A stretch of 64,000 nt of DNA from JABCPE02 sp963530295 (GTDB lineage: Bacteria > Bacteroidota > Bacteroidia > Flavobacteriales > Weeksellaceae). Numbering within the stretch: position 1 is the stretch's first letter; every line of letters starts with the position of its first letter. Made by a program: the position numbers and the translations under genes. Where the stretch lies: positions 79,765-143,764 of the forward strand of contig CAUSCF010000003.1 in the NCBI GenBank assembly GCA_963530295.1. Direction: 5' to 3'. The notes beneath the pieces are model-generated. The model was not told the DNA's origin and made no database searches. It worked only from the letters and a program-made list of their open reading frames with translations. Positions 17,086 to 26,787 of this stretch are shown in pieces.

Positions 17086-18924
17086 ATGAATCCTTATAGA
17101 AGAATTTTGGCATTTGCCAACCCTCATAAAAAATATATTTTCGGGAGTTTATTTTTTAATATTCTTTATTCCGTTTTCCAGATAGCATCTGCGGGTACTA
17201 TACTTCCTGTTTTGGGAATGCTTTTTGGAACTATTAATAATGACAAACCATTGGTAGAGCCTGTATACAGCGGGAATATGTCAGACTATTTTTCCTACCT
17301 GAAGGATTATGCATACTATCTAGTGGAGGTGAATGCAAGAGAACATGGAGCTTTGACAGTTTTGGCGTGGTTATGTGTCATCACGGCGTTTGCGTTTTTT
17401 GCAAGAAATATTTTCCGTTACATAGGTTCTTTGATGCTTATTTATTATCGTGTAGGTGTAGCCAAAGACCTTCGTACTTCTATGTATCAAAAGATTTTGA
17501 CGCTTCCTGTTTCGTTTTTTACAGAACAGAGAAAAGGAGATATGATGTCCAGAATGTCTAATGATGTGGGAGAAGTGGAAGGAAGTATTTTGGGTAGTTT
17601 AGTAGAGTTGGTCAATTCTCCTTTTATGCTGATAAGTACGCTGATTACTTTGTTTTATCTAAGTCCAGAGCTTACATTTTTCACTTTATTGGTTTTGCCA
17701 GTGATGGGAACTTTGATAGCACTGATAGGAAAAAGCCTAAAAAAACAAGCCCACGAAGCCCAAACCGAAATGGGAAATATTTTTTCTATCGTGGATGAAA
17801 CTCTGAAATCTGCGAAGGTTATTAAAATTTTTAATGCAGATAAATTGCTAAACAATCGTTTCACGACTTCTATCAATAAGTGGCTGAATGCCGCAGTAGG
17901 CGTAGGTAAAAAAAGAGAACTTGCCTCTCCAATGAGTGAGTTTTTGGGTTCTATCACTTTCCTGATAATCACATGGTATGGAGGGAAACAAATCATTGAA
18001 AACCAAAGTCTTTCGCCTGAGGAGTTTTTGGTGTTTTTAGCAATGTTTTTCCAAATTCTGCCTCCCGCTAAAAGTTTAGCCAATTCTATTTCTACTATAC
18101 AAAAAGGAGGGCCAGCGCTGGAGCGTGTGATAGAGATTCTGGATGCAGATATCAAGATAGACGAAAAAGAAAATCCTATTTCTATCCAGACATTAGAAAA
18201 CAGCATAGAGTTTAAGAATGTAGGATTTTATTATAATGAAGATAGAACCATCCTGAAAAACTTTAATTTAACTATTCCAAGAGGCAAAACAGTTGCTTTG
18301 GTGGGACAAAGTGGAAGTGGAAAAACCACGATTGCCAATCTTTTAGCCAGATTTTATGATGCCACAGAGGGAGAAATCCTGATAGATGGGAATAATATAA
18401 AAGACCTGAAAGTAAGGGATTATAGACAAATGATAGGAATGGTTACTCAGGAGTCTGTATTGTTCAATGACAGCGTTTATAACAATATTCTCATGGGTAA
18501 GCTAGATGCGGATAGAGAAGAAGTAGAAGCAGCCGCAAAAATCGCTAACGCCCATGATTTCATCCTCAATCTTTCGGATGGGTATGATACCAATATAGGC
18601 GATGATGGGAATAAACTCTCTGGCGGACAAAAACAAAGAGTTTCTATTGCCCGCGCTGTGCTGAAAAATCCTCCGATTATGATTCTAGATGAGGCAACTT
18701 CCGCACTGGATACCGAGAGTGAGAGATTCGTGCAGGAAGCATTAGAAAAAATGATGGAGAACAGAACCTCTCTGGTTATCGCCCACCGTCTTTCTACAAT
18801 CCAAAAAGCAGACTGGATAGTAGTGATGGAACGAGGAATGATACTAGAACAAGGAACACACAAAGAACTAATGGACAAAAATGGAGCTTATAAAAAGCTC
18901 GTGGAATTACAAGATTTTGAATAA
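17086..18924 (+). CDS. ABC exporter, fused permease-ATPase (MsbA-like)
   Basis: 612 residues. Six-helix permease in residues 1-330, then an ATPase domain with Walker A GQSGSGKTT (about 407), signature LSGGQKQRV (about 511), Walker B ILDEATSALD and the switch histidine in IAHRLST. This half-transporter layout dimerises and exports lipids, lipid A cores, drugs or peptides. Close similarity to the MsbA/lipid-flippase group is likely but substrate cannot be settled. A TTG codon sits directly before the ATG; the ATG at 17086 is preferred. Confidence 0.93.
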   Translation: MNPYRRILAFANPHKKYIFGSLFFNILYSVFQIASAGTILPVLGMLFGTINNDKPLVEPVYSGNMSDYFSYLKDYAYYLVEVNAREHGALTVLAWLCVITAFAFFARNIFRYIGSLMLIYYRVGVAKDLRTSMYQKILTLPVSFFTEQRKGDMMSRMSNDVGEVEGSILGSLVELVNSPFMLISTLITLFYLSPELTFFTLLVLPVMGTLIALIGKSLKKQAHEAQTEMGNIFSIVDETLKSAKVIKIFNADKLLNNRFTTSINKWLNAAVGVGKKRELASPMSEFLGSITFLIITWYGGKQIIENQSLSPEEFLVFLAMFFQILPPAKSLANSISTIQKGGPALERVIEILDADIKIDEKENPISIQTLENSIEFKNVGFYYNEDRTILKNFNLTIPRGKTVALVGQSGSGKTTIANLLARFYDATEGEILIDGNNIKDLKVRDYRQMIGMVTQESVLFNDSVYNNILMGKLDADREEVEAAAKIANAHDFILNLSDGYDTNIGDDGNKLSGGQKQRVSIARAVLKNPPIMILDEATSALDTESERFVQEALEKMMENRTSLVIAHRLSTIQKADWIVVMERGMILEQGTHKELMDKNGAYKKLVELQDFE

Positions 18925-18950
18925 AATATTAACAGAAGAAATAATATAAA

Positions 18951-21020
18951 ATGCAAAACATAAAAAAGCTTTTACTTGTTCTTTTTAGTGTTATCATTAC
19001 AGGAGTTTATGCTCAGATAAAAGACCCAGTAAAATTTAAACTAGAAGTCAATAAATTAGGCGAAAATGAATACGAAGCCATCCTCGTAGGAAAACTAGAA
19101 AACGGATGGCATATCTATTCTAAAGATATTCCAGAGGACAGCGGTATTCCCACAGAGATGAGACTCTTAGGGAAAAATATAGAACCCATAGGAAAGGTAA
19201 CCGAGGTAGGAAAAAAAATAGATGAGTTTTCGGAGGCGTTTGGTGCTAGAATAGTCTATTATTCTAATACAGTGTCTTTTAAACAAAAATTCAAACTAAA
19301 AGATGCTAAAAAATCTACCAATGTTTCAGCAGAAATTACTTACCAAACCTGTGATGACAGAGTTTGTCTTGCTCCCAATACCATTGAGCTTCAGCATCAA
19401 ATAAAGATAGAGGGAAGTGATATAAAGGACGAAGAAATTTTAGACAAGAAAGAAAATTCCGAAACTCCGAAAGATACATCCACAGATGAAACACAGGCTT
19501 CGCAGACATTGGCTGAAAACCAAAAATTAGACACGAAAAACCTAAAAATACAAGGGCTTGATTATAAAAATCCTCTTGTTCAGTGTGGTACAGAGCAGAC
19601 TGCGAATACAGATGAGAGCTATTGGACTTATCTATTTTTAGGCTTTGTAGGAGGGATTATTGCTTTGCTTACGCCATGCGTTTTCCCTATGGTGCCTTTG
19701 ACGGTTTCTTTCTTTACCAAAGGAGCAAAAGACAAAGCGAAGGGCAGAAGAGATGCTGTTCTGTATGGTTTCTTCATTCTGTTGATTTTTACTTTGCTTA
19801 GTTTGCCATTTCACTTGATAAGCGGCGTTGCTGGAAATATTTTTAATGAAATATCTACCAGCGTATGGCTTAATTTGGCATTTTTTATCGTGTTTGTTTT
19901 CTTCGCGGGAAGCTTTTTTGGATACTATGATATAGCTTTACCTAGTTCCATAGCCAATAAATCTTCAAAGGCGGAAGAGGCAGGAGGAATTGTAGGAATA
20001 TTCTTCATGGCGCTTACCTTGGTGATTGTTTCGTTCTCATGTACAGGGCCTATTCTAGGGTCATTGCTGGGAAGTGCAGTAACGGGTTCGTCTAATGTTC
20101 CTATGCTGCTGACTTTTGCTTTGGCAGGTTTTGGTTTTGCTTGGGCGATTGTTTTCGGATTGTTGGCGCTGTTTCCACAGGCATTACAGTCTTTGCCGAA
20201 GTCAGGAGGCTGGATGAATACGCTGAAAGTAGTGCTGGGCTTCATAGAACTGGGCTTGGCGCTGAAATTCCTTTCCAAAGCAGATTTGGTAGCGAAAACA
20301 GCATTTTTAAAACGAGAATTATTCATCGCCATTTGGGTGGTTCTTACTATTGGTTTAATATTATATTTGTTTGGGCTAATAAGATTTCCTCACGATGATA
20401 AAAAACTAAAAATTTCCCTTACGAGAAAATTATTTGGAGCGGCTGGAATAGGCTTTTTGGTGTATTTGGTTCAAGGACTGATACCGAGCGACAGACCGAA
20501 ACTTTCTATGCTGAGCGGAATTTTGCCGCCGCTCAATGTGAGCTATTTTCATAATGAAAAAGATGGGATTTTGGGAATACACCCTATTCATGATTATTTC
20601 GAAGCGGTAGAATTAGCAAAAAAAGAAAATAAACCTATCCTGATAGACTTCACGGGTCACGGCTGCGAAAACTGCCGAAAAATGGAGGAATTCGTTTGGT
20701 CACAGCCAGACATTTTACCTATTCTTCAGAACGAGGTGGTTTTGGCTTCTCTTTATATAGATGATAAAGATGAACTTCCACAAGACCAGCAGATGAAAAT
20801 AGACATGGGAAATGGACAGATGAAGAAGATAAAAACAATCGGCGACAGATGGAGTATGTTTCAGCAGATAAATTTTGAGAACAATTCCCAGCCGCACTAT
20901 GTTCTGGTAACTCCTGATAATAAGGTGATTAATACGCCTGTCTCTGGATATATGGACAAAGAAGATTTCAAGAAATTCTTAGAATGCGGGCTGAAACATT
21001 ACAAAAATCATAAAAAATAA
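18951..21020 (+). CDS. dsbD: Thiol:disulfide interchange protein DsbD
   Basis: 689 residues. Moves electrons from cytoplasmic thioredoxin across the inner membrane to periplasmic thiol enzymes and cytochrome c maturation. Parts: signal peptide (1-21), N-terminal DsbD-alpha-like periplasmic domain (about 25-150), linker, eight-helix CcdA-like core (about 225-500) with its redox cysteines C243 in TPCVFPMVP and C364 in SFSCTGP, and a C-terminal thioredoxin domain with C572-E-N-C575. All key cysteines are present. 26 nt after the ABC exporter, so possibly co-transcribed. Confidence 0.95.
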   Translation: MQNIKKLLLVLFSVIITGVYAQIKDPVKFKLEVNKLGENEYEAILVGKLENGWHIYSKDIPEDSGIPTEMRLLGKNIEPIGKVTEVGKKIDEFSEAFGARIVYYSNTVSFKQKFKLKDAKKSTNVSAEITYQTCDDRVCLAPNTIELQHQIKIEGSDIKDEEILDKKENSETPKDTSTDETQASQTLAENQKLDTKNLKIQGLDYKNPLVQCGTEQTANTDESYWTYLFLGFVGGIIALLTPCVFPMVPLTVSFFTKGAKDKAKGRRDAVLYGFFILLIFTLLSLPFHLISGVAGNIFNEISTSVWLNLAFFIVFVFFAGSFFGYYDIALPSSIANKSSKAEEAGGIVGIFFMALTLVIVSFSCTGPILGSLLGSAVTGSSNVPMLLTFALAGFGFAWAIVFGLLALFPQALQSLPKSGGWMNTLKVVLGFIELGLALKFLSKADLVAKTAFLKRELFIAIWVVLTIGLILYLFGLIRFPHDDKKLKISLTRKLFGAAGIGFLVYLVQGLIPSDRPKLSMLSGILPPLNVSYFHNEKDGILGIHPIHDYFEAVELAKKENKPILIDFTGHGCENCRKMEEFVWSQPDILPILQNEVVLASLYIDDKDELPQDQQMKIDMGNGQMKKIKTIGDRWSMFQQINFENNSQPHYVLVTPDNKVINTPVSGYMDKEDFKKFLECGLKHYKNHKK

Positions 21021-21045
21021 TTTGTCTCAAACCTTGCTAAAATAA

Positions 21046-21053
21046 TATTTTTG
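21046..21053 (+). promoter_or_regulatory. -10 element for rpiB
   Basis: TATTTTTG, 17 nt before the rpiB ATG. A TTTG lies 21 nt upstream (21021-21024), giving a complete Bacteroidota-type promoter. Confidence 0.5.
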
Positions 21054-21070
21054 CAAAAAGAAAAATAGAT

Positions 21071-21499
21071 ATGATAAACATAGCAATAGCATCTGACCAT
21101 GCAGGTCACGAAATGAAAGATTTTCTAAAAAGAAAACTAAAAGCAGATTATAACATGGTGGATTTTGGGACATTTTTCAAAGAAAGTGTAGATTATCCAG
21201 ATTTTGCTCATCCAGCCGCTACTTCTATCGAAAAGGGGGACTGCGTTTTGGGAATTTTAATATGTGGAACAGGAAATGGTATGCAGCTGGCAGCCAATAA
21301 ACATGAAGGTATCCGAGCTGGACTGGCTTGGAACCCAGAAGTTGCAGCTTTGACAAGACAGCACAATGATGCTAATATGGTAGCAATTCCAGCAAGATTC
21401 GTGAGCAATGAAGAGGCTTTGGAAATTGCAAAAGCATTCCTTACCGCAGAATTTGAAGGAGGTAGACACCAGTTGAGAGTGGATAAAATAAAACCATAG
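21071..21499 (+). CDS. rpiB: Ribose-5-phosphate isomerase B
   Basis: 142 residues, normal length. Interconverts ribulose 5-phosphate and ribose 5-phosphate in the pentose phosphate pathway. Signatures: IASDHAGHEMK at the N-terminus, VDYPDFAHP, the catalytic-cysteine loop ICGTGNGMQLAANK and ARFVSNEEA. The galactose-6-phosphate isomerase LacA/B relatives share this fold, but the single-gene context favours RpiB. Own promoter and a strong terminator, so monocistronic. Confidence 0.95.
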   Translation: MINIAIASDHAGHEMKDFLKRKLKADYNMVDFGTFFKESVDYPDFAHPAATSIEKGDCVLGILICGTGNGMQLAANKHEGIRAGLAWNPEVAALTRQHNDANMVAIPARFVSNEEALEIAKAFLTAEFEGGRHQLRVDKIKP

Positions 21500-21530
21500 G
21501 AAAATAACGATTTTTGTTTTTTGTAATTCA

Positions 21531-21567
21531 ATCCCCCTTATTATAAAAAGATGAAGGGGGATTTTTG
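21531..21567 (+). terminator. rpiB terminator
   Basis: Stem ATCCCCCTT / AAGGGGGAT followed by five Ts. Confidence 0.9.
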
Positions 21568-21589
21568 GTGAAAAAAGCATAAATAATGT

Positions 21590-21597
21590 TATATTTG
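21590..21597 (+). promoter_or_regulatory. -10 element for rnr
   Basis: TATATTTG, 29 nt before the rnr ATG. A TTG lies 22 nt upstream, at the end of the rpiB terminator. Confidence 0.45.
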
Positions 21598-21626
21598 AAG
21601 AACAAAATTTTTAAGAAAAAACATTT

Positions 21627-23774
21627 ATGAAGAAAAAAAATAAATCACAAAAACAACAATACAAATTGGAGAGTATCGGAAGACTCATTCTCCGATTTAT
21701 GAATAAGAAAAATTCTAAAATATACAATTACAAACAGATAGCAGACGGCATAGACTACAAAAATCCGCGCCAGAGAGAACTGGTTATCCAGACTCTGCAC
21801 AAACTGAGAGCCCAAGATAAAATAAAAGAAGTGGAAAAGGGCAAGTATATGGTAAACCTGCAGATAAAAGAGACGCTGACAGGAACGATAGATTTTGCGC
21901 TTAATGGAAATGCCTATGTAAGTGTGGAGGGACTGGACGAGGATATCTTCATCCATCAGAAAAATGTAAAAGATGCTTTGCAGGGCGATAAGGTCTTGAT
22001 CATCACTTACAACTTCAAAGGGCGAAAGCTGGAAGGCTCTGTGTTAGAGGTTTTGGAGAGAGCCAAAGACTCTTTTGTGGGGACATTTGAGTATGTGAAA
22101 TATAAGGATTTCGGGTTTGTGATTTGTGATAAAAAGGTCATCAATACCGATATTTTCATTCCAAAATCTAAAATCAATGGAGCCAAAGACGGCGATAAAG
22201 TAGTCGTGAAGATGCTCCAATGGGACATTAATTCCAAAAACCCAGAAGGGGAAATCATCAAAGTATTAGGAAAGCCAGGCGAACACGAAACGGAAATCCA
22301 TTCCATCCTTGCCGAATATGAACTTCCCTACCATTTCCCTGAGGAAGTAGAGGATTTCGCAAATAAAATCAACCGAGAAATCACTCCCGAAGAGCTGAAA
22401 AAAAGGAGAGATATGCGGGGGACACTCACTTTTACCATAGACCCGAAAGATGCCAAGGATTTTGATGATGCACTTTCGCTGAAAAAATTAGACAACGGAA
22501 ATTGGGAAATAGGCGTACACATTGCCGATGTATCCCACTATGTGCAGCCAGGAACGCTTTTGGATGAAGAAGCATACAGCCGTGCGACTTCCGTTTATCT
22601 CGTGGATAGGGTAGTTCCCATGCTCCCAGAGATTCTCAGTAATGACCTCTGTTCGCTAAAGCCAAATGTGGATAGATACGCTTTTTCGGCGGTGTTTGAG
22701 ATGAATGACAGGGCGGAGATAGTGAAACAGTGGTTTGGGCGTACAGTCATCCACTCTGACAGAAGATTCTCCTACGAAGAAGCCCAAGAGCGTATAGAAA
22801 CAGGAAAAGGAGATTTGGCTGAGGAAATACTGGCATTAGACCACTTGGCGAAGATTCTCAGAAAAGATAGATTAAAGAAAGGAGCTATCGCCTTTGACCG
22901 CAGTGAGGTGAGATTTAACCTTGATGAAAATAATAATCCTATCGGAGTTTATTTTAAAATCAGTAAAGATTCTAACCACCTGATAGAGGAGTTTATGCTG
23001 CTGGCAAACAGAAAAGTTTCCGAATATGTATCTCTTTCCAGAAAGGGCGAACCGACCCATAATACCTTTATTTATCGTATCCACGATGACCCAGACCCAG
23101 CCAAACTGGAAGCACTGAGGGATTTCGTGCAGACACTCGGCTACAAAATGAATATTTCCAATTCCCAAAAAATAGCCGAAAGTATGAACAAACTCCTAAA
23201 AGATGTCGCAGGAAAAGGCGAGGAAAATATGGTGGAAACTTTGGCGATGAGAAGTATGAGCAAGGCAGTCTATTCTACCGAGAATATAGGGCACTACGGA
23301 CTAGCATTCCCATATTATTCGCATTTTACTTCGCCTATTCGCCGTTATCCAGATTTGATGGCACATAGACTGCTCCAGCATTATTTGGATGGTGGAAAAT
23401 CGCCAAACAGAGAGGAATACGAAGAATACTGCAAACACTGCAGCGATAGGGAAAGGCTGGCTGCCAATGCAGAGCGGGACTCTATAAAATACATGCAGGT
23501 GAAGTTCATGGAAGATAAAGTAGGTCAGGATTTCACGGGGGTAATCTCGGGCGTGGCAGACTATGGTTTCTGGGTAGAAATACCTGAAAACGGCGCCGAA
23601 GGCATGATAAAACTGAGAGACCTGATGGATGATTCCTACTTCCATGATTCGAAGGCGCATTCTATTGTCGGCACCAAGTCAGGCAAGACCTACCGCCTCG
23701 GTGATGAGATAAAAATACAAGTAGTAAAAGCCAACCTCATCCAGAAACAATTGGATTTTAAAATAGTAGAATAA
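21627..23774 (+). CDS. rnr: Ribonuclease R
   Basis: 715 residues. Processive 3'-to-5' exoribonuclease for structured RNA and decay intermediates. Parts: N-terminal winged-helix-like region (about 1-75), cold-shock domains (about 80-230), the RNB catalytic domain with metal-binding aspartates in DPKDAKDFDDALS (near residue 271) and the YAFSAVFEMN and HFTSPIRRYPDL segments, then an S1 RNA-binding domain (about 635-715, GVISGVADYGFWVEIPE). Convergent with the lipoprotein array and separated from it by a bidirectional hairpin. Confidence 0.97.
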   Translation: MKKKNKSQKQQYKLESIGRLILRFMNKKNSKIYNYKQIADGIDYKNPRQRELVIQTLHKLRAQDKIKEVEKGKYMVNLQIKETLTGTIDFALNGNAYVSVEGLDEDIFIHQKNVKDALQGDKVLIITYNFKGRKLEGSVLEVLERAKDSFVGTFEYVKYKDFGFVICDKKVINTDIFIPKSKINGAKDGDKVVVKMLQWDINSKNPEGEIIKVLGKPGEHETEIHSILAEYELPYHFPEEVEDFANKINREITPEELKKRRDMRGTLTFTIDPKDAKDFDDALSLKKLDNGNWEIGVHIADVSHYVQPGTLLDEEAYSRATSVYLVDRVVPMLPEILSNDLCSLKPNVDRYAFSAVFEMNDRAEIVKQWFGRTVIHSDRRFSYEEAQERIETGKGDLAEEILALDHLAKILRKDRLKKGAIAFDRSEVRFNLDENNNPIGVYFKISKDSNHLIEEFMLLANRKVSEYVSLSRKGEPTHNTFIYRIHDDPDPAKLEALRDFVQTLGYKMNISNSQKIAESMNKLLKDVAGKGEENMVETLAMRSMSKAVYSTENIGHYGLAFPYYSHFTSPIRRYPDLMAHRLLQHYLDGGKSPNREEYEEYCKHCSDRERLAANAERDSIKYMQVKFMEDKVGQDFTGVISGVADYGFWVEIPENGAEGMIKLRDLMDDSYFHDSKAHSIVGTKSGKTYRLGDEIKIQVVKANLIQKQLDFKIVE

Positions 23775-23781
23775 CAGCAAT

Positions 23782-23811
23782 AAAAAACTCCCTTTTTTAG
23801 GGAGTTTTTTT
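23782..23811. terminator. Bidirectional terminator between rnr and lipoprotein array
   Basis: AAAAAACTCCC...GGGAGTTTTTT hairpin. The same stem is repeated after every gene of the array. Confidence 0.85.
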
Positions 23812-23814
23812 ATG

Positions 23815-24711
23815 TTATTTGTTGTATTCTATTGTACGATAAGAATCGCTATTTTTATATTGTCCTGTAGCAGGATCTTTAGTTTTAAATTGTATTTTCG
23901 TAGGATAGTTGTTAGTGTTTAAAGTATATTCTACCATAGATTCTCTTGTATAATTACCATTCTGATAAGGGCTACCAGAATGATAAAGAGTTTCGTTTAT
24001 TTCTTTCTTTGCATAAGAAATAGGAAAGAATATATCATCGCTATCTTCTCCTCCAATTGCAACAGATGAATAATTAAGTTTATCCATTCCTTTTATGTTT
24101 TCTATTAAACTATGATGATTTGCATATTGGTAAGTAGTAGTATTATTATTCGTCTTTTCAATAAGATTTCCTGTTGAGTCTCTCTCTTCAGAAACTTCTA
24201 CTCTTTTTATTGGTCTTTTCTTTGCATCTAATGTGTAAGTGATGGTAGAAGTGGTTATAGAAGATAGAGTTCCGTCTCTATAATCATAATTTTTAGATAT
24301 CTTTTGTGCTGTTACAGTAGAACCATTGATAGTGTATGTTATATCATTTTCTGAAGTTTTAATAGTACCATCATAAAATTTTGTTTTTTCAGATATAAGG
24401 TTTCCATTAGAATCATAATTAAATACATAAGAACTTTCATTAGGATTATTCATAGAAGTGATTAAATCTCCTGTATAAGTGTAAATTACATCTTTGTTGT
24501 CATGAATAACTTTCATGAGCTTATTTCCATCATAACTAAAAGTAATTACTTTATCTGCTCTACCAGTTTGAGAATAGGTAGCTTTGGTTGGAAGAATTAC
24601 TGTTTGGCTGATTGCAGGTGTCTGAGGTGTTGTAGGGTTTGTGTTGTCATTATCCCTGCTGCACGAAATAATCATCGCTCCCACGAGAGCTGAAAATAAA
24701 ATTTTTTTCAT
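23815..24711 (-). CDS. Array lipoprotein 1 (YD-repeat-like)
   Basis: 298 residues. Lipoprotein signal peptide ending in IISC (cysteine 17), followed by an N/T/P-rich linker (18-36). The remainder is a chain of short beta-hairpin-like units with the spacing of YD/RHS repeats (YVFNYDSNGNLISEK, ITYTLDAKKRPIKR, TYQYANHHSLIEN). Unique C-terminal change: SDSYRTIEYNK where the other four have SDYYRTIEYNK. Its front part (about 30-98) matches gene 3, and its middle (KTSENDITY, NYDYRDGT) matches gene 5. An envelope location is predicted; function unknown. Confidence 0.88.
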   Translation of the reverse strand: MKKILFSALVGAMIISCSRDNDNTNPTTPQTPAISQTVILPTKATYSQTGRADKVITFSYDGNKLMKVIHDNKDVIYTYTGDLITSMNNPNESSYVFNYDSNGNLISEKTKFYDGTIKTSENDITYTINGSTVTAQKISKNYDYRDGTLSSITTSTITYTLDAKKRPIKRVEVSEERDSTGNLIEKTNNNTTTYQYANHHSLIENIKGMDKLNYSSVAIGGEDSDDIFFPISYAKKEINETLYHSGSPYQNGNYTRESMVEYTLNTNNYPTKIQFKTKDPATGQYKNSDSYRTIEYNK

Positions 24712-24738
24712 TTTATATTGAATTTAAAATTAATTGAG

Positions 24739-24746
24739 CAAATATA
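24739..24746 (-). promoter_or_regulatory. -10 element of array gene 1
   Basis: Minus-strand TATATTTG, 28 nt from the start codon at 24711 (counting to the end of the element). Confidence 0.5.
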
Positions 24747-24775
24747 AGAATAATATCTTTTACACTAAAAAGAGA

Positions 24776-24801
24776 AAACTCCCTAAAAAAGGGAGTTTTT
24801 T
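24776..24801 (-). terminator. Terminator of array gene 2
   Basis: AAAACTCCCT / AGGGAGTTTT hairpin with flanking A- and T-runs. Confidence 0.85.
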
Positions 24802-24804
24802 GTG

Positions 24805-25704
24805 TTATTTGTTGTATTCTATTGTACGATAATAATCACTATTTTTATATTGTCCTGTAGCAGGGTCTTTAGTTTTAAATTGTATTTTCGTAGGATAGTT
24901 GTTAGTGTTTAAAGTATATTCTACCATAGATTCTCTTGTATAATTACCATTCTGATAAGGGCTACCAGAATGATAAAGAGTTTCGTTTATTTCTTTCTTT
25001 GCATAAGAAATAGGAAAGAATATATCATCGCTATCTTCTCCTCCAATTGCAACAGATGAATAATTAAGTTTATCCATTCCTTTTATGTTTTCTATTAAAC
25101 TATGATGATTTGCATATTGGTAAGTAGTAGTATTATTATTCGTCTTTTCAATAAGATTTCCTGTTGAGTCTCTCTCTTCAGAAACTTCTACTCTTTTTAT
25201 TGGTCTTTTCTTTGCATCTAATGTGTAAGTGATGGTAGAAGTGGTTATAGAAGATAGAGTTCCAGTTATATCATTATAATTTTTAGATATCTTTTGTGCT
25301 GTTACAGTAGAACCATTGATGGTGTATGTTGTATTTTCTTCTAAAACTTTAATAGTACCATCATAAAATTCTCCTTTTTCAGAGATAAGGTTTCCATTAG
25401 AGTCATAATTAAATACATAAGAACCTCCATCAGGATTATTCATAGAAGTGATTAAATCTCCTGTATAAGTGTAAGTTTGATCTTTGTTGTTGTCATGAGT
25501 AGCTTTCACGAGCTTATTTCCATTATAAATTAAAGTAGATACTTCATCTGCTTTACCAGTTTTAGAAGAGGTAAGTTTGGTTGGAAGAATTCTTGTTTGG
25601 CTGATTGCAGGCGCCTGAGGCGTTGTAGGATTAGTGTTGTCATTATCCCTGCTACACGAAATCATCATCGCTCCCACGAGAGCTGAAAATAAAAGTTTTT
25701 TCAT
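24805..25704 (-). CDS. Array lipoprotein 2 (YD-repeat-like)
   Basis: 299 residues. Signal peptide ending in MISC (cysteine 17), then the same linker and YD-like beta units as gene 1. The protein is identical to gene 4, 1,983 bp away, over its entire length, which points to a very recent duplication of a two-gene block or to gene conversion. Its front part (about 36-97: RILPTKLTSSKTGKADEV...) is distinct from genes 1, 3 and 5, and it has one residue more than genes 1 and 3. The middle (VLEENTTY, NYNDITGT) is shared with genes 3 and 4. Confidence 0.88.
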   Translation of the reverse strand: MKKLLFSALVGAMMISCSRDNDNTNPTTPQAPAISQTRILPTKLTSSKTGKADEVSTLIYNGNKLVKATHDNNKDQTYTYTGDLITSMNNPDGGSYVFNYDSNGNLISEKGEFYDGTIKVLEENTTYTINGSTVTAQKISKNYNDITGTLSSITTSTITYTLDAKKRPIKRVEVSEERDSTGNLIEKTNNNTTTYQYANHHSLIENIKGMDKLNYSSVAIGGEDSDDIFFPISYAKKEINETLYHSGSPYQNGNYTRESMVEYTLNTNNYPTKIQFKTKDPATGQYKNSDYYRTIEYNK

Positions 25705-25731
25705 TTTATATTGAATTTAAAATTAATTGGA

Positions 25732-25739
25732 CAAAGATA
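25732..25739 (-). promoter_or_regulatory. -10 element of array gene 2
   Basis: Minus-strand TATCTTTG, same 28-nt position as in gene 1. Genes 2 and 4 carry TATCTTTG; genes 1, 3 and 5 carry TATATTTG. Confidence 0.5.
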
Positions 25740-25768
25740 AGAATAATATCTTTTACACTAAAAAGAGA

Positions 25769-25794
25769 AAACTCCCTAAAAAAGGGAGTTTTTT
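25769..25794 (-). terminator. Terminator of array gene 3
   Basis: Same GGGAGTTTT hairpin as after the other array genes. Confidence 0.85.
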
Positions 25795-25797
25795 GTG

Positions 25798-26694
25798 TTA
25801 TTTGTTGTATTCTATTGTACGATAATAATCACTATTTTTATATTGTCCTGTAGCAGGGTCTTTAGTTTTAAATTGTATTTTCGTAGGATAGTTGTTAGTG
25901 TTTAAAGTATATTCTACCATAGATTCTCTTGTATAATTACCATTCTGATAAGGGCTACCAGAATGATAAAGAGTTTCGTTTATTTCTTTCTTTGCATAAG
26001 AAATAGGAAAGAATATATCATCGCTATCTTCTCCTCCAATTGCAACAGATGAATAATTAAGTTTATCCATTCCTTTTATGTTTTCTATTAAACTATGATG
26101 ATTTGCATATTGGTAAGTAGTAGTATTATTATTCGTCTTTTCAATAAGATTTCCTGTTGAGTCTCTCTCTTCAGAAACTTCTACTCTTTTTATTGGTCTT
26201 TTCTTTGCATCTAATGTGTAAGTGATGGTAGAAGTGGTTATAGAAGATAGAGTTCCAGTTATATCATTATAATTTTTAGATATCTTTTGTGCTGTTACAG
26301 TAGAACCATTGATGGTGTATGTTGTATTTTCTTCTAAAACTTTAATGGTACCACTATAAGATTCTCCTTTTTCAGAGATAAGGTTTCCATTAGAATCATA
26401 ATTAAATACATAATAACTTTCATTAGGATTATTCATAGAAGTAATTAAATCTCCTGTATAAGTGTAAATTACATCTTTGTTGTCATGAATAACTTTCATG
26501 AGCTTATTTCCATCATAACTAAAAGTAATTACTTTATCTGCTCTACCAGTTTGAGAATAGGTAGCTTTGGTTGGAAGAATTACTGTTTGGCTGATTGCAG
26601 GTGTCTGAGGTGTTGTAGGGTTTGTGTTGTCATTATCCCTGCTGCACGAAATAATCATCGCTCCCACGAGAGCTGAAAATAAAATTTTTTTCAT
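25798..26694 (-). CDS. Array lipoprotein 3 (YD-repeat-like, mosaic)
   Basis: 298 residues. Same architecture as its neighbours: cysteine 17, linker, YD-like units. It is a visible mosaic: residues 1 to about 95 are those of gene 1 (VILPTKATYSQTGRADKV...), while from about 108 the sequence switches to the gene 2/4 type (GTIKVLEENTTY, NYNDITGT). Private differences include ESYYVF and GESYSGT at the join. This is the best single piece of evidence for recombination within the array. Confidence 0.88.
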   Translation of the reverse strand: MKKILFSALVGAMIISCSRDNDNTNPTTPQTPAISQTVILPTKATYSQTGRADKVITFSYDGNKLMKVIHDNKDVIYTYTGDLITSMNNPNESYYVFNYDSNGNLISEKGESYSGTIKVLEENTTYTINGSTVTAQKISKNYNDITGTLSSITTSTITYTLDAKKRPIKRVEVSEERDSTGNLIEKTNNNTTTYQYANHHSLIENIKGMDKLNYSSVAIGGEDSDDIFFPISYAKKEINETLYHSGSPYQNGNYTRESMVEYTLNTNNYPTKIQFKTKDPATGQYKNSDYYRTIEYNK

Positions 26695-26721
26695 TTTATA
26701 TTGAATTTAAAATTAATTGAG

Positions 26722-26729
26722 CAAATATA
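26722..26729 (-). promoter_or_regulatory. -10 element of array gene 3
   Basis: Minus-strand TATATTTG at the conserved 28-nt position. Confidence 0.5.
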
Positions 26730-26758
26730 AGAATAATATCTTTTACACTAAAAAGAGA

Positions 26759-26784
26759 AAACTCCCTAAAAAAGGGAGTTTTTT
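26759..26784 (-). terminator. Terminator of array gene 4
   Basis: Same GGGAGTTTT hairpin as after the other array genes. Confidence 0.85.
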
Positions 26785-26787
26785 GTG